Positions 26,438-34,077 of a stretch of 64,000 nucleotides of DNA are shown piece by piece; position 1 is the stretch's first letter; every line of letters begins with the position of its first letter. Position numbers and translations under genes: made by a program. Under the pieces are notes generated by a model. It ran no database searches and had not been told where the DNA came from. It saw nothing but the letters and a program-made list of their open reading frames with translations. The stretch is from CAZSAT01 sp964604675 (GTDB taxonomy: Bacteria > Myxococcota_A > UBA796 > CAJQPC01): contig CAZSAT010000003.1 of NCBI GenBank assembly GCA_964604675.1, forward strand, positions 1-64,000, written 5' to 3'.

Positions 26438-28594
26438 ATGGAACTTCTGAACCTCTGGATGGCGCTCCTGCGTCGCAAGTGGCTCCTGATCCAGGCGGTC
26501 GTGCTCTTCACGATCGTCGGCGTGGCCTCGGCGATCTTGCTGCCCAAGACCTACCAGACCAGCTCCAAGATGATCGTGAGCTCGTCGTCGGCGGATCTCT
26601 CGATCCTGAGCGACCTCGGACTCGGTGAGATGGCCGCAGGCCTCTCCGGTGCGGAAGACGACCTCACCAACCACATGGCCCAGGCGGCCACGCGCCCGGT
26701 GCTGGACGAGGTCATCTGGCGCCTGCAGATCCGCGACAGCGACGGTGAGCTGCTGCTCGCAGACAAGCTCCTCGTCCCCGGGCTCGAGTCCTACTACGAC
26801 GCGCCGCCCACCCTCGCCCTGAGCCAGTTCAACGGCACCGACATCATCCAGGTGGTCTCCCAGGCCGATGACCCCGAGCTCGCGCGGCTGATGGCCGACA
26901 CGCTGGTCGAGGTCTACATCGAGTCCTACATGGAGCGGAGCAAGGCCGAGTCGCGCGAGGCCGGCACCTTCATCGACAAGCAGCTCGACGTGGTCCGCGG
27001 CGAGTTCGATCGCGCCCTCGGCGAGATCGCCGACGTGCAGCAGCAGGAACAGATCATCGATCTGGACTCCGAGGTCCGCTCCGCGGTCAGCCGGCTCAGC
27101 GAGCTGGTCATGAACCAGACGGCCACCGTGGCGCGGATCCAGTCCCTCCGGGCGCAGATCGCCGAGGTGAAGCGCACCCAGAAGCGGGAGAACGGCGACT
27201 TCCTGGCGCCCGGCACCGTGTCGGCGAACGTCGACATCAAGGCCCTGCGCACGCAGAAGTCCGAGCTGGAGTCCAGCCGCAGCGCCATGCTCCTCGACCT
27301 CACCGAGAAGCACCCCGACGTCGTGAAGCTCGACACCCAGATCGCCAGCCTGACGGCGCAGATCGAGAAGGCCCTGATCGAGCAGCACGACATGGACCCG
27401 GCCCTGTTGAAGCTCGAGCTGGACCTCGAGGGAGCGGTCACGGAGCGGGCCGAGGTCGAGGCCGCCATCTCGGCCACCACCAAGGAGTTCTCGGCCTACC
27501 CGGACAAGATGCGGCAGCTCTCGGAGCTCCAGCTCGCCGCCACCGCGGCCGAGACTGTCTACAAGGCGCTCCAGGAGCAGACCTACCAGATCCAGATCGC
27601 CGAGGAGCTCACGTCGAGCCCCCTGCAGTTCATCGAGCCGGCGCTGGCCCCCGATCGGCACGTCTCGCCCAAGCTGCTCGCCAACACCATCGTCGGGTTC
27701 GCGGTCGGGCTGATCGTCGGTCTGGGCCTGGTGGTGCTGGTCGAGTACATCGACGACTCCATCAAGTCGCCCGAGGAGCTGCGCGAGATCTGGGCGCTCC
27801 CCCAGCTCGGCGTCATTCCTCGCTACCACGCCGGCACGGGCCGCACCATCGCGGACTACCCGCCCACCCACCCGGTGGTCGAGAGCTTCCGCACGCTCCG
27901 ATCGTCCATCACCTATGCGTCCCTCGACGCGCCGGTACGGCTCCTCATGATGACGTCGTCGGTGCCGGGAGAGGGCAAGTCCACGCTCCTGTCGAGCCTG
28001 GGTGTCTCGGCGGCCGGAGAGGGCAAGCGGGTGCTGCTGGTGGACTGCGACCTCCGCCGCCCGACCCAGCATGGCTTCTGGCCGGCGTGCGACAACAACC
28101 TCGGCATCGCCTCGTTGCTGCTGGGCCAGTGCAAGCTGGAGGACGCGGTCCAGGAGACCGGGGTGCCGGGCCTCGACCTGCTCCCGAGCGGCCCCGTTCC
28201 GCCCAACCCCGGCAAGCTGGTCGAGTCCCTGAAGCTCCGATCGCTCCTGCTCGAGGCCTCGAAGGGCTACGACATCGTGCTCGTGGATGCGCCGCCGGTC
28301 CTGGTGGTGAACGACGCGCTCATCATGGGTCGACTGGTCGACAAGGTGGTGATGGTCGTCGAGAGCGGCAGCACCTCGCGCCGCGTCGTCGCCGACGCCC
28401 GGAACCGCGTGGAGGCCGGCGGCATCGAGCCCCTCGGCCTGGTCTTCAACAAGGTGGACAACTCCGGCGTGTACGGCGGCTACGGGCACTACGCTCGCGC
28501 CTACGGCTACGTCTCCTCGTCGCCTCCGGCGGAGAGCAGCGACGCCGCCCCACCGCCGTCGGACGGCTCCAAGTCCGGTGGGGGGGCAGCGTGA
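26438..28594 (+). CDS. Wzc-like polysaccharide co-polymerase and tyrosine autokinase
   Basis: The 718-residue protein has a Wzz domain with a membrane helix at about 15-38 (WLLIQAVVLFTIVGVASAIL), a long periplasmic coiled-coil region (about 180-400), a second membrane helix at about 412-436, and a cytoplasmic BY-kinase domain. Walker A is SVPGEGKST near 508, Walker A' LLVDCDLRRP near 533 and Walker B VLVDAPP near 613. Five tyrosines cluster in VYGGYGHYARAYGY near 680, the expected autophosphorylation tail. It controls chain length and export of the polymer with the Wza-like protein. Only short spacing (61 bases) separates it from the sugar transferase. The start ATG is of ordinary type without a strong ribosome site. 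Confidence 0.93.
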   Translation: MELLNLWMALLRRKWLLIQAVVLFTIVGVASAILLPKTYQTSSKMIVSSSSADLSILSDLGLGEMAAGLSGAEDDLTNHMAQAATRPVLDEVIWRLQIRDSDGELLLADKLLVPGLESYYDAPPTLALSQFNGTDIIQVVSQADDPELARLMADTLVEVYIESYMERSKAESREAGTFIDKQLDVVRGEFDRALGEIADVQQQEQIIDLDSEVRSAVSRLSELVMNQTATVARIQSLRAQIAEVKRTQKRENGDFLAPGTVSANVDIKALRTQKSELESSRSAMLLDLTEKHPDVVKLDTQIASLTAQIEKALIEQHDMDPALLKLELDLEGAVTERAEVEAAISATTKEFSAYPDKMRQLSELQLAATAAETVYKALQEQTYQIQIAEELTSSPLQFIEPALAPDRHVSPKLLANTIVGFAVGLIVGLGLVVLVEYIDDSIKSPEELREIWALPQLGVIPRYHAGTGRTIADYPPTHPVVESFRTLRSSITYASLDAPVRLLMMTSSVPGEGKSTLLSSLGVSAAGEGKRVLLVDCDLRRPTQHGFWPACDNNLGIASLLLGQCKLEDAVQETGVPGLDLLPSGPVPPNPGKLVESLKLRSLLLEASKGYDIVLVDAPPVLVVNDALIMGRLVDKVVMVVESGSTSRRVVADARNRVEAGGIEPLGLVFNKVDNSGVYGGYGHYARAYGYVSSSPPAESSDAAPPPSDGSKSGGGAA

Positions 28595-29109
28595 TGCTCT
28601 CGATGTGGCTCATGGCGTGCGGCCCCAGCGCCGACACCATCCTGGTGGGGTTGACCTCGCCCAACCCGGTCGTGCGCGAGGACATGGTCAAGATCGCGAA
28701 GAACGTCAGCGGCTCCGAAGTCGTCGAGGCGCTCGTCACGGTGCTCGCCGATCCCAGTGCGGCCATCCGGAAGGAGGCCGTCAACAGCCTGGCTTCGCTC
28801 GACGCGGTGGAGGCCGTTCCCGCGATCGTTCCCTTGTTGTCGGACTCCGATCCCGAGGTTGCACGGCATGCGGTCGATGCGCTGGGACGCCTGGGCGATC
28901 CGCGGGCCGTCGCGCCCCTGCTGGCCTACCTCGAGGCGCACGCGGACGTCGCCGGCGGGGACTTCCCCCTCAACGCGATCTGGGCGCTCGGCAACATCGG
29001 CGACAACGCCGCAGTGGCCGCCCTCGCTACGCTGCGCGAGCACGAGGACGCCTACGTCGCGTTCAACGCCAACCAGGCCCTGAAGAAGCTCTCCGGCGAC
29101 GACAGCTAG
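28594..29109 (+). CDS. HEAT-repeat lipoprotein
   Basis: The ATG shares one base with the stop of the Wzc-like gene (TGATG); a GTG three bases earlier is also in frame. The 171-residue product has a short lipoprotein signal (SMWLMAC) and then three to four HEAT repeats, such as ASLDAVEAVPAIVPLLSDSDP and GRLGDPRAVAPLLAYLE, alpha-helical pairs used for protein contacts. As the last gene of the exopolysaccharide operon it is probably a periplasmic scaffold for the export machinery, but this is inference from position only. The convergent region after it holds the hairpin array. Confidence 0.75.
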   Translation: MLSMWLMACGPSADTILVGLTSPNPVVREDMVKIAKNVSGSEVVEALVTVLADPSAAIRKEAVNSLASLDAVEAVPAIVPLLSDSDPEVARHAVDALGRLGDPRAVAPLLAYLEAHADVAGGDFPLNAIWALGNIGDNAAVAALATLREHEDAYVAFNANQALKKLSGDDS

Positions 29110-29113
29110 TTGG

Positions 29114-29260
29114 GCGGTTCGTTAGTAGCGAACCGCTCTCGCGCGCACCGCGCGCGGCGGCCGAAGGCCGGGGGGGAGCGCGCCCAGGGCGCGGTGCGGG
29201 GGCTGGCCCCCGCAGGAGTCAGTAGTTGAAAGGGCTCGTTACTTACGAGCCTGTCAACTA
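29114..29260. repeat. array of six consecutive hairpins
   Basis: Six inverted repeats follow one another between two convergent genes. (1) GCGGTTCG/CGAACCGC at 29114-29121/29129-29136, loop 7. (2) CGCGCGC/GCGCGCG at 29140-29146/29150-29156, loop ACC. (3) CGGCC/GGCCG at 29158-29162/29166-29170, loop GAA. (4) CGCGCCC/GGGCGCG at 29179-29185/29187-29193. (5) TGCGGGGG/CCCCCGCA at 29195-29202/29207-29214, loop CTGG. (6) a two-part stem, TAGTTGA/TCAACTA at 29223-29229/29254-29260 enclosing GGCTCGT/ACGAGCC at 29233-29239/29245-29251. Hairpins 1 and 6 share CGTTA in or beside the loop. One hairpin would suffice as a bidirectional terminator; six suggest a REP-like element or structured RNA. Confidence 0.8.
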
Positions 29261-29281
29261 GAGCGCCGACCGCCCCTTCGC

Positions 29282-30730
29282 TCAGAAGCTCCAGCCGGCG
29301 GTCTGCAGCGACACCCACACGCGCTGGTTCCACTCCTGCACTCCAGGCACGAAGTCCACGCCGTCGACCCGCGCCACCTCGGCGCCGACCTCCAGCTGGC
29401 GGCCCGTCTCGCCGAACACCCACCCTCGGGCGCCGAAGGTCCAGCTGCGTTCGTCGGTCATGGCGGTGAACAGGGTGTCTTGCACCACATCCACCACGTC
29501 GACGCGCCAGAGATTCTGGGCCCAGGCCTCGGTGCCCCAGGTCTCGCCCAACCAGCCGCTGGCGAACCACCAGGTGTTCGCGTCGCCCCCGTTCGGGTGT
29601 CCGAGCACGTGGCCGCCGTTGGTGAAGCCCTCGTGGTAGACGCGGTGCCCCGTGTACCACCGGAAGTAGTCGTCCATGAAGCGCGACCACTCCACCGTGG
29701 CGTGGAGCCGGTCGATGATCACCATCGCGCCGCGCTGGTTCGAGACCCCGGCGAGCGAAGGGTAGGGCACGCCTTCGAACTCGGCCCCGACGATGTCCTC
29801 GGCGCCGTAGAGGAGCCAGGCCTCCACGGAGCGCACAGGCCCCCAGTCCAGCGGAACGGTGATCCGGCCGTCGAGGTCGGCCAGCTCGTCCTGGTCGGGC
29901 TCGAGCCGCGCTTCGTCGCCGTACACGTGCGGATCGGTCGGGAGGAGGAGCTGACCGAGGTCGGGCACTGGCCGACCCTCTCCCCAGAAGAGGGACACGC
30001 GGCTCGCACCGATCTCCACCCAGGGATGGGGGGACCACCGGAGGTCCATGTGCAGCAGGCCAGGTCGCTGGACGTCGCGGCGTTCTTCGAGCAGGACGCC
30101 CACGCCGACCTCGCCGCGGAACGCTCCGAGCTTCCAGATCGGTCCTTCGCCGGCGAGGGTGACGGCCGGCCAGCTGGGCGCGTCGTCCCACAGCGCGATC
30201 CCGCCCCTCCGACCGGGTCCCAGGCGGCGCTCCTCCGCGCCTACGCCGAAGCGGACATGGGGACGCCGTAGCCACACGCCATAGGCCATCGGCTCCAGCT
30301 CGGCGGCGAAGGCCCCCGCTTCACCGAGGGTGTCGAGGCGCAGCTCGGGCCAGGCCTTGACCTCGATCCAGTCGGACGCTCCGTGAAGGCGGACGCCGGT
30401 TCGCAGGCTGATCAGACCGGGCTCGCTGTCGCCGAGAGCGCCGACGGGCTGGAGATCGCCCTCGGCGATCCGGGTCGTGGCCCGAACCCCGAAGGCCGGG
30501 CGCCACCAGGCGTCGCTGCCTTCCAGCGCCCGGAGCTCCGGGGCGAGCACGGTGGTGAACAGCGGAAGCTCCTGTTCTTCCAGGCTGATCGCGCGATCGA
30601 GCAGGCTCCGATCGGTGCCGCCGCGAAGGCGATCCAGGCCCTCGTCGGACACCCGGCGCTGCCAGTGCACCTCGATCGGCTCGTCGCCTGGCGCGGCCAG
30701 TACCAGAGAGCAGAGCGGAACCATCCACAT
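29282..30730 (-). CDS. Wzi-like capsule assembly outer-membrane barrel
   Basis: I start at ATG 30730 because a signal peptide (MWMVPLCSLVLAAP) follows directly; open sequence upstream is antisense to the neighbouring gene. The 482-residue protein has the alternating pattern of a large beta barrel and the Wzi-type segment TGHRVYHEGFTNGGHVLGH near residue 360. Wzi of E. coli is an 18-stranded outer-membrane barrel that helps retain capsule at the surface. Lying at the end of the exopolysaccharide locus beside a short OPX protein, it could hold or help secrete the polymer. It is divergent from a second exported protein, with 22 bases between starts. Confidence 0.75.
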   Translation of the reverse strand: MWMVPLCSLVLAAPGDEPIEVHWQRRVSDEGLDRLRGGTDRSLLDRAISLEEQELPLFTTVLAPELRALEGSDAWWRPAFGVRATTRIAEGDLQPVGALGDSEPGLISLRTGVRLHGASDWIEVKAWPELRLDTLGEAGAFAAELEPMAYGVWLRRPHVRFGVGAEERRLGPGRRGGIALWDDAPSWPAVTLAGEGPIWKLGAFRGEVGVGVLLEERRDVQRPGLLHMDLRWSPHPWVEIGASRVSLFWGEGRPVPDLGQLLLPTDPHVYGDEARLEPDQDELADLDGRITVPLDWGPVRSVEAWLLYGAEDIVGAEFEGVPYPSLAGVSNQRGAMVIIDRLHATVEWSRFMDDYFRWYTGHRVYHEGFTNGGHVLGHPNGGDANTWWFASGWLGETWGTEAWAQNLWRVDVVDVVQDTLFTAMTDERSWTFGARGWVFGETGRQLEVGAEVARVDGVDFVPGVQEWNQRVWVSLQTAGWSF

Positions 30731-30733
30731 CAC

Positions 30734-30741
30734 GCTAGCAT
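30734..30741. promoter_or_regulatory. shared divergent promoter region, GCTAGC core
   Basis: The 22 bases between the divergent starts 30730 and 30753 contain GCTAGC (30734-30739). TAGCAT (30736-30741) lies 11 bases before the plus-strand ATG; GATGCT on the minus strand lies six bases before the minus-strand ATG. Both transcripts would have at most a very short leader. Matches to a -10 consensus are partial. Confidence 0.35.
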
Positions 30742-30752
30742 CACCTCTGACG

Positions 30753-31861
30753 ATGGTTGCCTTCTGTGTACTGCTGGCCCTCCCGGTCGTCCACGCCTGG
30801 GAGCACGAGCCGCTCGCGACCGAGCTGCACCCCGTGCAGTCCCAGCTGGCGTTGCGGCACCGTGAGCTGATGTCCCAGGTGTCCGCGGGGCAGCGGGCCA
30901 ACCCGATCTACCGAAGCGCCTGGAGCGCCATGGACACCCACTGGGCGATGGTGGCTGCTGGGCAGGAAGCCACGCCGTTCACGGCCGGTCAGACCGAGCG
31001 CTACGTGTCGCTCGCGGCGATGGCCGCCGAGTCGGCCGGCGAGGCTCTGCTGCGCGAGGTGGTCGCCGGGAGTCCGGCGCTGAGCGTGTTCGCCGACGGT
31101 GCGCGTGCGGTGTTGGCGCCGTCGCTGTCGTTGCGGAAGCGGAGCGATCCGGTCTACGGCACGAGCTCGGTCGCGGTCACGGCCGGCGGCGGGGCGGTCT
31201 TCTCGCGGAACCAGATGGCCCACGCCGCAGCAGAGGATCCGCGGGAGCGCGCCGGACGCGACCGACATGCGCTGACGGTGGGCCTCGCGAGCGGGCTGCG
31301 ACCGTACGAGAACGACAGCGTGGACGCACCCAGCACGGAGTACGTGGTGACCAGCTACGTCTCGGCGCGCTCGTTCGGCGTCGACAGCCTGCGGATCTCC
31401 ACCGACGTGCTCGCCGTGCACGCCGACGACGGCCTGCTCTACGACTGGCCGGGCCTGTGGCGCGTCACGGCGCACGAGCGATTGGGGCCTCGCTGGACGG
31501 CGTTGTCCACCTTGCGGAGCGCCACGCGCTCCTACGTCCCCGATGTGATGCGCCCGGCGCTCGCGTGGAGGATGCTGCCCGACGACGACGACTGGTACGT
31601 GGTCGGCAGCTACGAGTGGAACCTCCCCGGTGCGTCGGTCCCCGAGCTGGAGCGCACCGCCATGCTGCGGGTGTCCTGGTCGGCCGACTGGGTCATGCCC
31701 ACGTCTCCGGATCGCTGGCCCCTCGGGCAGCGCATCGGGCTCACAGCCCACTACGGAGAGCTGCGTGAGCTCGGCGAGACGGCTCACGTTTGGCAGCGTC
31801 CGCAGCTCGGAGCAGTGGTTGAGGTTGAGCGACTGCAGATTCGTCAGGCCGCTCAGCGCCT
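30753..31861 (+). CDS. exported protein, probable outer-membrane barrel, 3' end lost in scaffold gap
   Basis: The ATG at 30753 opens a product with a clear signal peptide (MVAFCVLLALPVVHAW). The following 100 residues are helical (LALRHRELMSQVSAGQRANPIYR), then alternating strand patterns with aromatic ends suggest a barrel. The frame runs without stop into the ten N at 31862. The last part, from about 31740, is suspect: that stretch codes for leucine-rich repeats on the opposite strand and is bounded by an 18-base direct repeat, so the true 3' end may lie before it. I do not recognise the family. Its divergent neighbour is the Wzi-like barrel, so a role at the outer membrane in polymer handling is possible. 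Confidence 0.6.
31721..31738. repeat. 18-base direct repeat, copy 1
   Basis: cctcgggcagcgcatcgg is identical at 31721-31738 and 31903-31920, on the two sides of the scaffold gap. It is either part of a repeated coding unit or a short overlap that misled the assembler. Confidence 0.85.
31740..31861 (-). other. leucine-rich-repeat fragment abutting the gap
   Basis: Read on the minus strand, this stretch encodes ALSGLTNLQSLNLNH, then CSELRTLPNVSRLAELTQL and SVVGCE, a clean leucine-rich-repeat pattern. It is antisense to the last part of the exported-protein frame. On the other side of the gap the minus strand reads DALPEDGLLLFDVYNA. It is probably a piece of an LRR gene whose repeats broke the assembly. 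No start or stop can be assigned. Confidence 0.45.
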
Positions 31862-31871
31862 NNNNNNNNNN
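31862..31871. other. assembly gap of ten N
   Basis: Ten consecutive N. A fixed short run is a usual placeholder for a gap of unknown length between contigs, so order and orientation across it rest on scaffolding. Genes before and after should not be assumed to be adjacent. Confidence 0.99.
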
Positions 31872-31902
31872 GCGTTGTACACGTCAAAGAGCAGCAGCCC
31901 GT

Positions 31903-31920
31903 CCTCGGGCAGCGCATCGG
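31903..31920. repeat. 18-base direct repeat, copy 2
   Basis: Second identical copy of the repeat at 31721-31738. On the minus strand both copies encode DALPE, once followed by G and once by DG. Confidence 0.85.
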
Positions 31921-32052
31921 CGCAGGCGGGCCGGCTTGGCCCGAGCACCGGACCACGCGTCAGAACGCCTTGCATACGCCGGGAACGGTGGCCAAGGAGC
32001 AGAGCTTGGCGCTCGCGCGTTAGTCCTCTTCATCATGCAGAAGAGGTCTTTG

Positions 32053-34074
32053 ATGCGGAAGCTGTCCATCGCCACGTCCCTGGTCTTGCTCACCGGGTTC
32101 GCCGTGTGGTCGTGCGGGAGCGAGGATTCGACCGATCCCATCGCTGAGGTGCCCACCGCCACGCCCGACGCGCCGGATGCACCCCGCGCTCCGGTCACCG
32201 TCGAAGGTGGCCGCGTGGTCGTGCTCGGCTTCGACGGGGTCGACCCCGACTGGATCGAGCAGTGGCGGAGCGAGCTGCCCAACCTCGCGGAATTCTCCGA
32301 TCAGGGTCGGCTGCACCGGCTCGGCACCACCACGCCTCCTCAGTCTCCGGTCGCGTGGTCCACCTTCGCCACGTCCACCAACCCGGGTCAGCACGCGGTC
32401 TTCGACTTCGTGGGCCGTGACCCCGCGAAGTACTTTCCCAAGGTCGCGACCAACAGCTACTCCGGCCCCGAGTTCGACAGCGCGGGCAAGGTGAGCGGGC
32501 CGGGCTCGTCGACGTCGCCTCGCCGGGGTGAGAGCTTCTGGAAGACGGCGGCGGACGCCGGGGTGCCCACCAAGGTGCTCTCGGTGCCGTACAGCTTCCC
32601 GCCGGATGATCTCGGCGAGAACGGCTTCGTGCTCTCGGGGCTCGGTGTGCCCGATCTGAGGCTCACCAACTCCACCTTCTACCTGTTCGGCTCCGACATC
32701 GACGCCGCGAGCGCCAAGGAGTCGGTGGCGGGGGGCAAGAAGGTCAGCCTGACCCCTGCGGAGGGCGGCTTCTCCGGTGTGGTGGAGGGCCCCTATGGCC
32801 TGACCAAGAAGCGTGAGAAGGTCAGCCTCTCCTTCTCTGCGGACACGGCGTCCAAGTCCGTGACCATCAGCGGGGCGGGCGTGGACGTCACCGTGGCCGA
32901 GGGCAGCTTCAGCGACTTCGCCACGATCGAGTTCCCGGTCTCGAACTTCTACTCGGCCAAGGGCCTGGTGCGGTTCTTCCCGCTCGAGGTCAGCGACGAC
33001 CGCGTCAGCGTCTACATGTACCCGCTCATGTTCGATCCGTCGGATGCCTACATCCCGTTCACGCATCCGGCCGGCTTCGGCTCCGATCTCGCCGACACCT
33101 ACGGCGCCTTCAAGACCATCGGCTGGGTGCACGACACCTCGGCACTCAACTCCAACCTGGTGCCCGAGGAGGTGTTCGTCTCCGACATGGAGGCCATCTT
33201 CCAGAAGCGCCTCGAGATGACCCTCGGCGAGCTGGCCAAGAAGGACGCGAAGCTCTTCATCAGCGTCTTCACCGCCACGGATCGGGCTGCGCACATGCTG
33301 ACCCGCCTGACCGACGCGACCCACCCCACCCACGACGAGGCGCTCGCGGCCGAGTACGGCGACACCATCAAGAACACCTACATCTGGATGGACGAGGCGG
33401 TGGGCAAGGTGAAGGCAGCGCTCGGGCCGGACGACACCCTGATCCTGCTCTCGGACCACGGCTTCCACAGCTTCAAGCGTGGCTTCAACACGAACACCTG
33501 GCTGGCGGAGAACGGCTACCTGGCGCTGAAGAAGGCCGCGTCGGACTCGACGAAGATCATCATGCCCGGCACGGTCGACTGGGCGGCCACCAAGGCCTAT
33601 GCCATGGGTACCGGGCAGATCTACATCAACCTCGAGGGCCGCGAGGGCAAGGGCAGCGTCAGCCAGGCCGACTACGAGTCCGTCGCACGCGAGATCGCCG
33701 CGGGGCTCGAAGCTGCGGTCGATCCAGCGACAGGCCGGAAGGTGCTCGACAAGGTGCACTTCCGCGACGACGTGTGGAGCGGAGACCTCGACGCCGTGGG
33801 TGCACCCGACCTGCAGGTCGGCTTCGCCGAGGGCTATCAGACGTCGCGGGCCACGAGCCTCGGCGGCGTGCCGGAGGGCTTGGTCTCCGACAACGACAAG
33901 AAGTGGTCGGGTGATCACGCCTCCTCCAACGCAGCCGACACCGAGGGATTCCTCGTGATCGACGCCGCAGGGGTGGATGGTGACGTGCACATCCGCGACC
34001 TCGCTCCCACCATCCTCTCGCTGCTCGGCGTGGACGCGCCCGCGCACTACGAGGGCAAGGTCCTCCTCGAGTAG
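32053..34074 (+). CDS. alkaline-phosphatase-superfamily lipoprotein (phosphodiesterase/NPP-like)
   Basis: AGAGG six bases upstream favours ATG 32053 over the in-frame ATG at 32035. The 673-residue protein has a lipoprotein signal (LVLLTGFAVWSC). Superfamily motifs: VVVLGFDGVDPDW near residue 55 (first metal Asp), TTPPQSPVAWSTF with the S/T nucleophile region near 95, FTATDRAAHM near 415 and LLSDHGFHS near 470 (Asp-His metal ligands), and GDHASSN toward the C-terminus. It resembles the type I phosphodiesterase/nucleotide pyrophosphatase group; substrates could be nucleotides, phospholipids or phosphonates. It is anchored in the envelope. The next gene, four bases downstream, is a second member of the superfamily. 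Confidence 0.85.
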   Translation: MRKLSIATSLVLLTGFAVWSCGSEDSTDPIAEVPTATPDAPDAPRAPVTVEGGRVVVLGFDGVDPDWIEQWRSELPNLAEFSDQGRLHRLGTTTPPQSPVAWSTFATSTNPGQHAVFDFVGRDPAKYFPKVATNSYSGPEFDSAGKVSGPGSSTSPRRGESFWKTAADAGVPTKVLSVPYSFPPDDLGENGFVLSGLGVPDLRLTNSTFYLFGSDIDAASAKESVAGGKKVSLTPAEGGFSGVVEGPYGLTKKREKVSLSFSADTASKSVTISGAGVDVTVAEGSFSDFATIEFPVSNFYSAKGLVRFFPLEVSDDRVSVYMYPLMFDPSDAYIPFTHPAGFGSDLADTYGAFKTIGWVHDTSALNSNLVPEEVFVSDMEAIFQKRLEMTLGELAKKDAKLFISVFTATDRAAHMLTRLTDATHPTHDEALAAEYGDTIKNTYIWMDEAVGKVKAALGPDDTLILLSDHGFHSFKRGFNTNTWLAENGYLALKKAASDSTKIIMPGTVDWAATKAYAMGTGQIYINLEGREGKGSVSQADYESVAREIAAGLEAAVDPATGRKVLDKVHFRDDVWSGDLDAVGAPDLQVGFAEGYQTSRATSLGGVPEGLVSDNDKKWSGDHASSNAADTEGFLVIDAAGVDGDVHIRDLAPTILSLLGVDAPAHYEGKVLLE

Positions 34075-34077
34075 CGC

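Noticed and set aside
31872..32052. Continuation of the plus-strand frame of the exported protein beyond the gap
   Set aside because: The frame across ten N is arbitrary, the residues are Ser-rich without barrel pattern, and the minus strand reads better as protein here.
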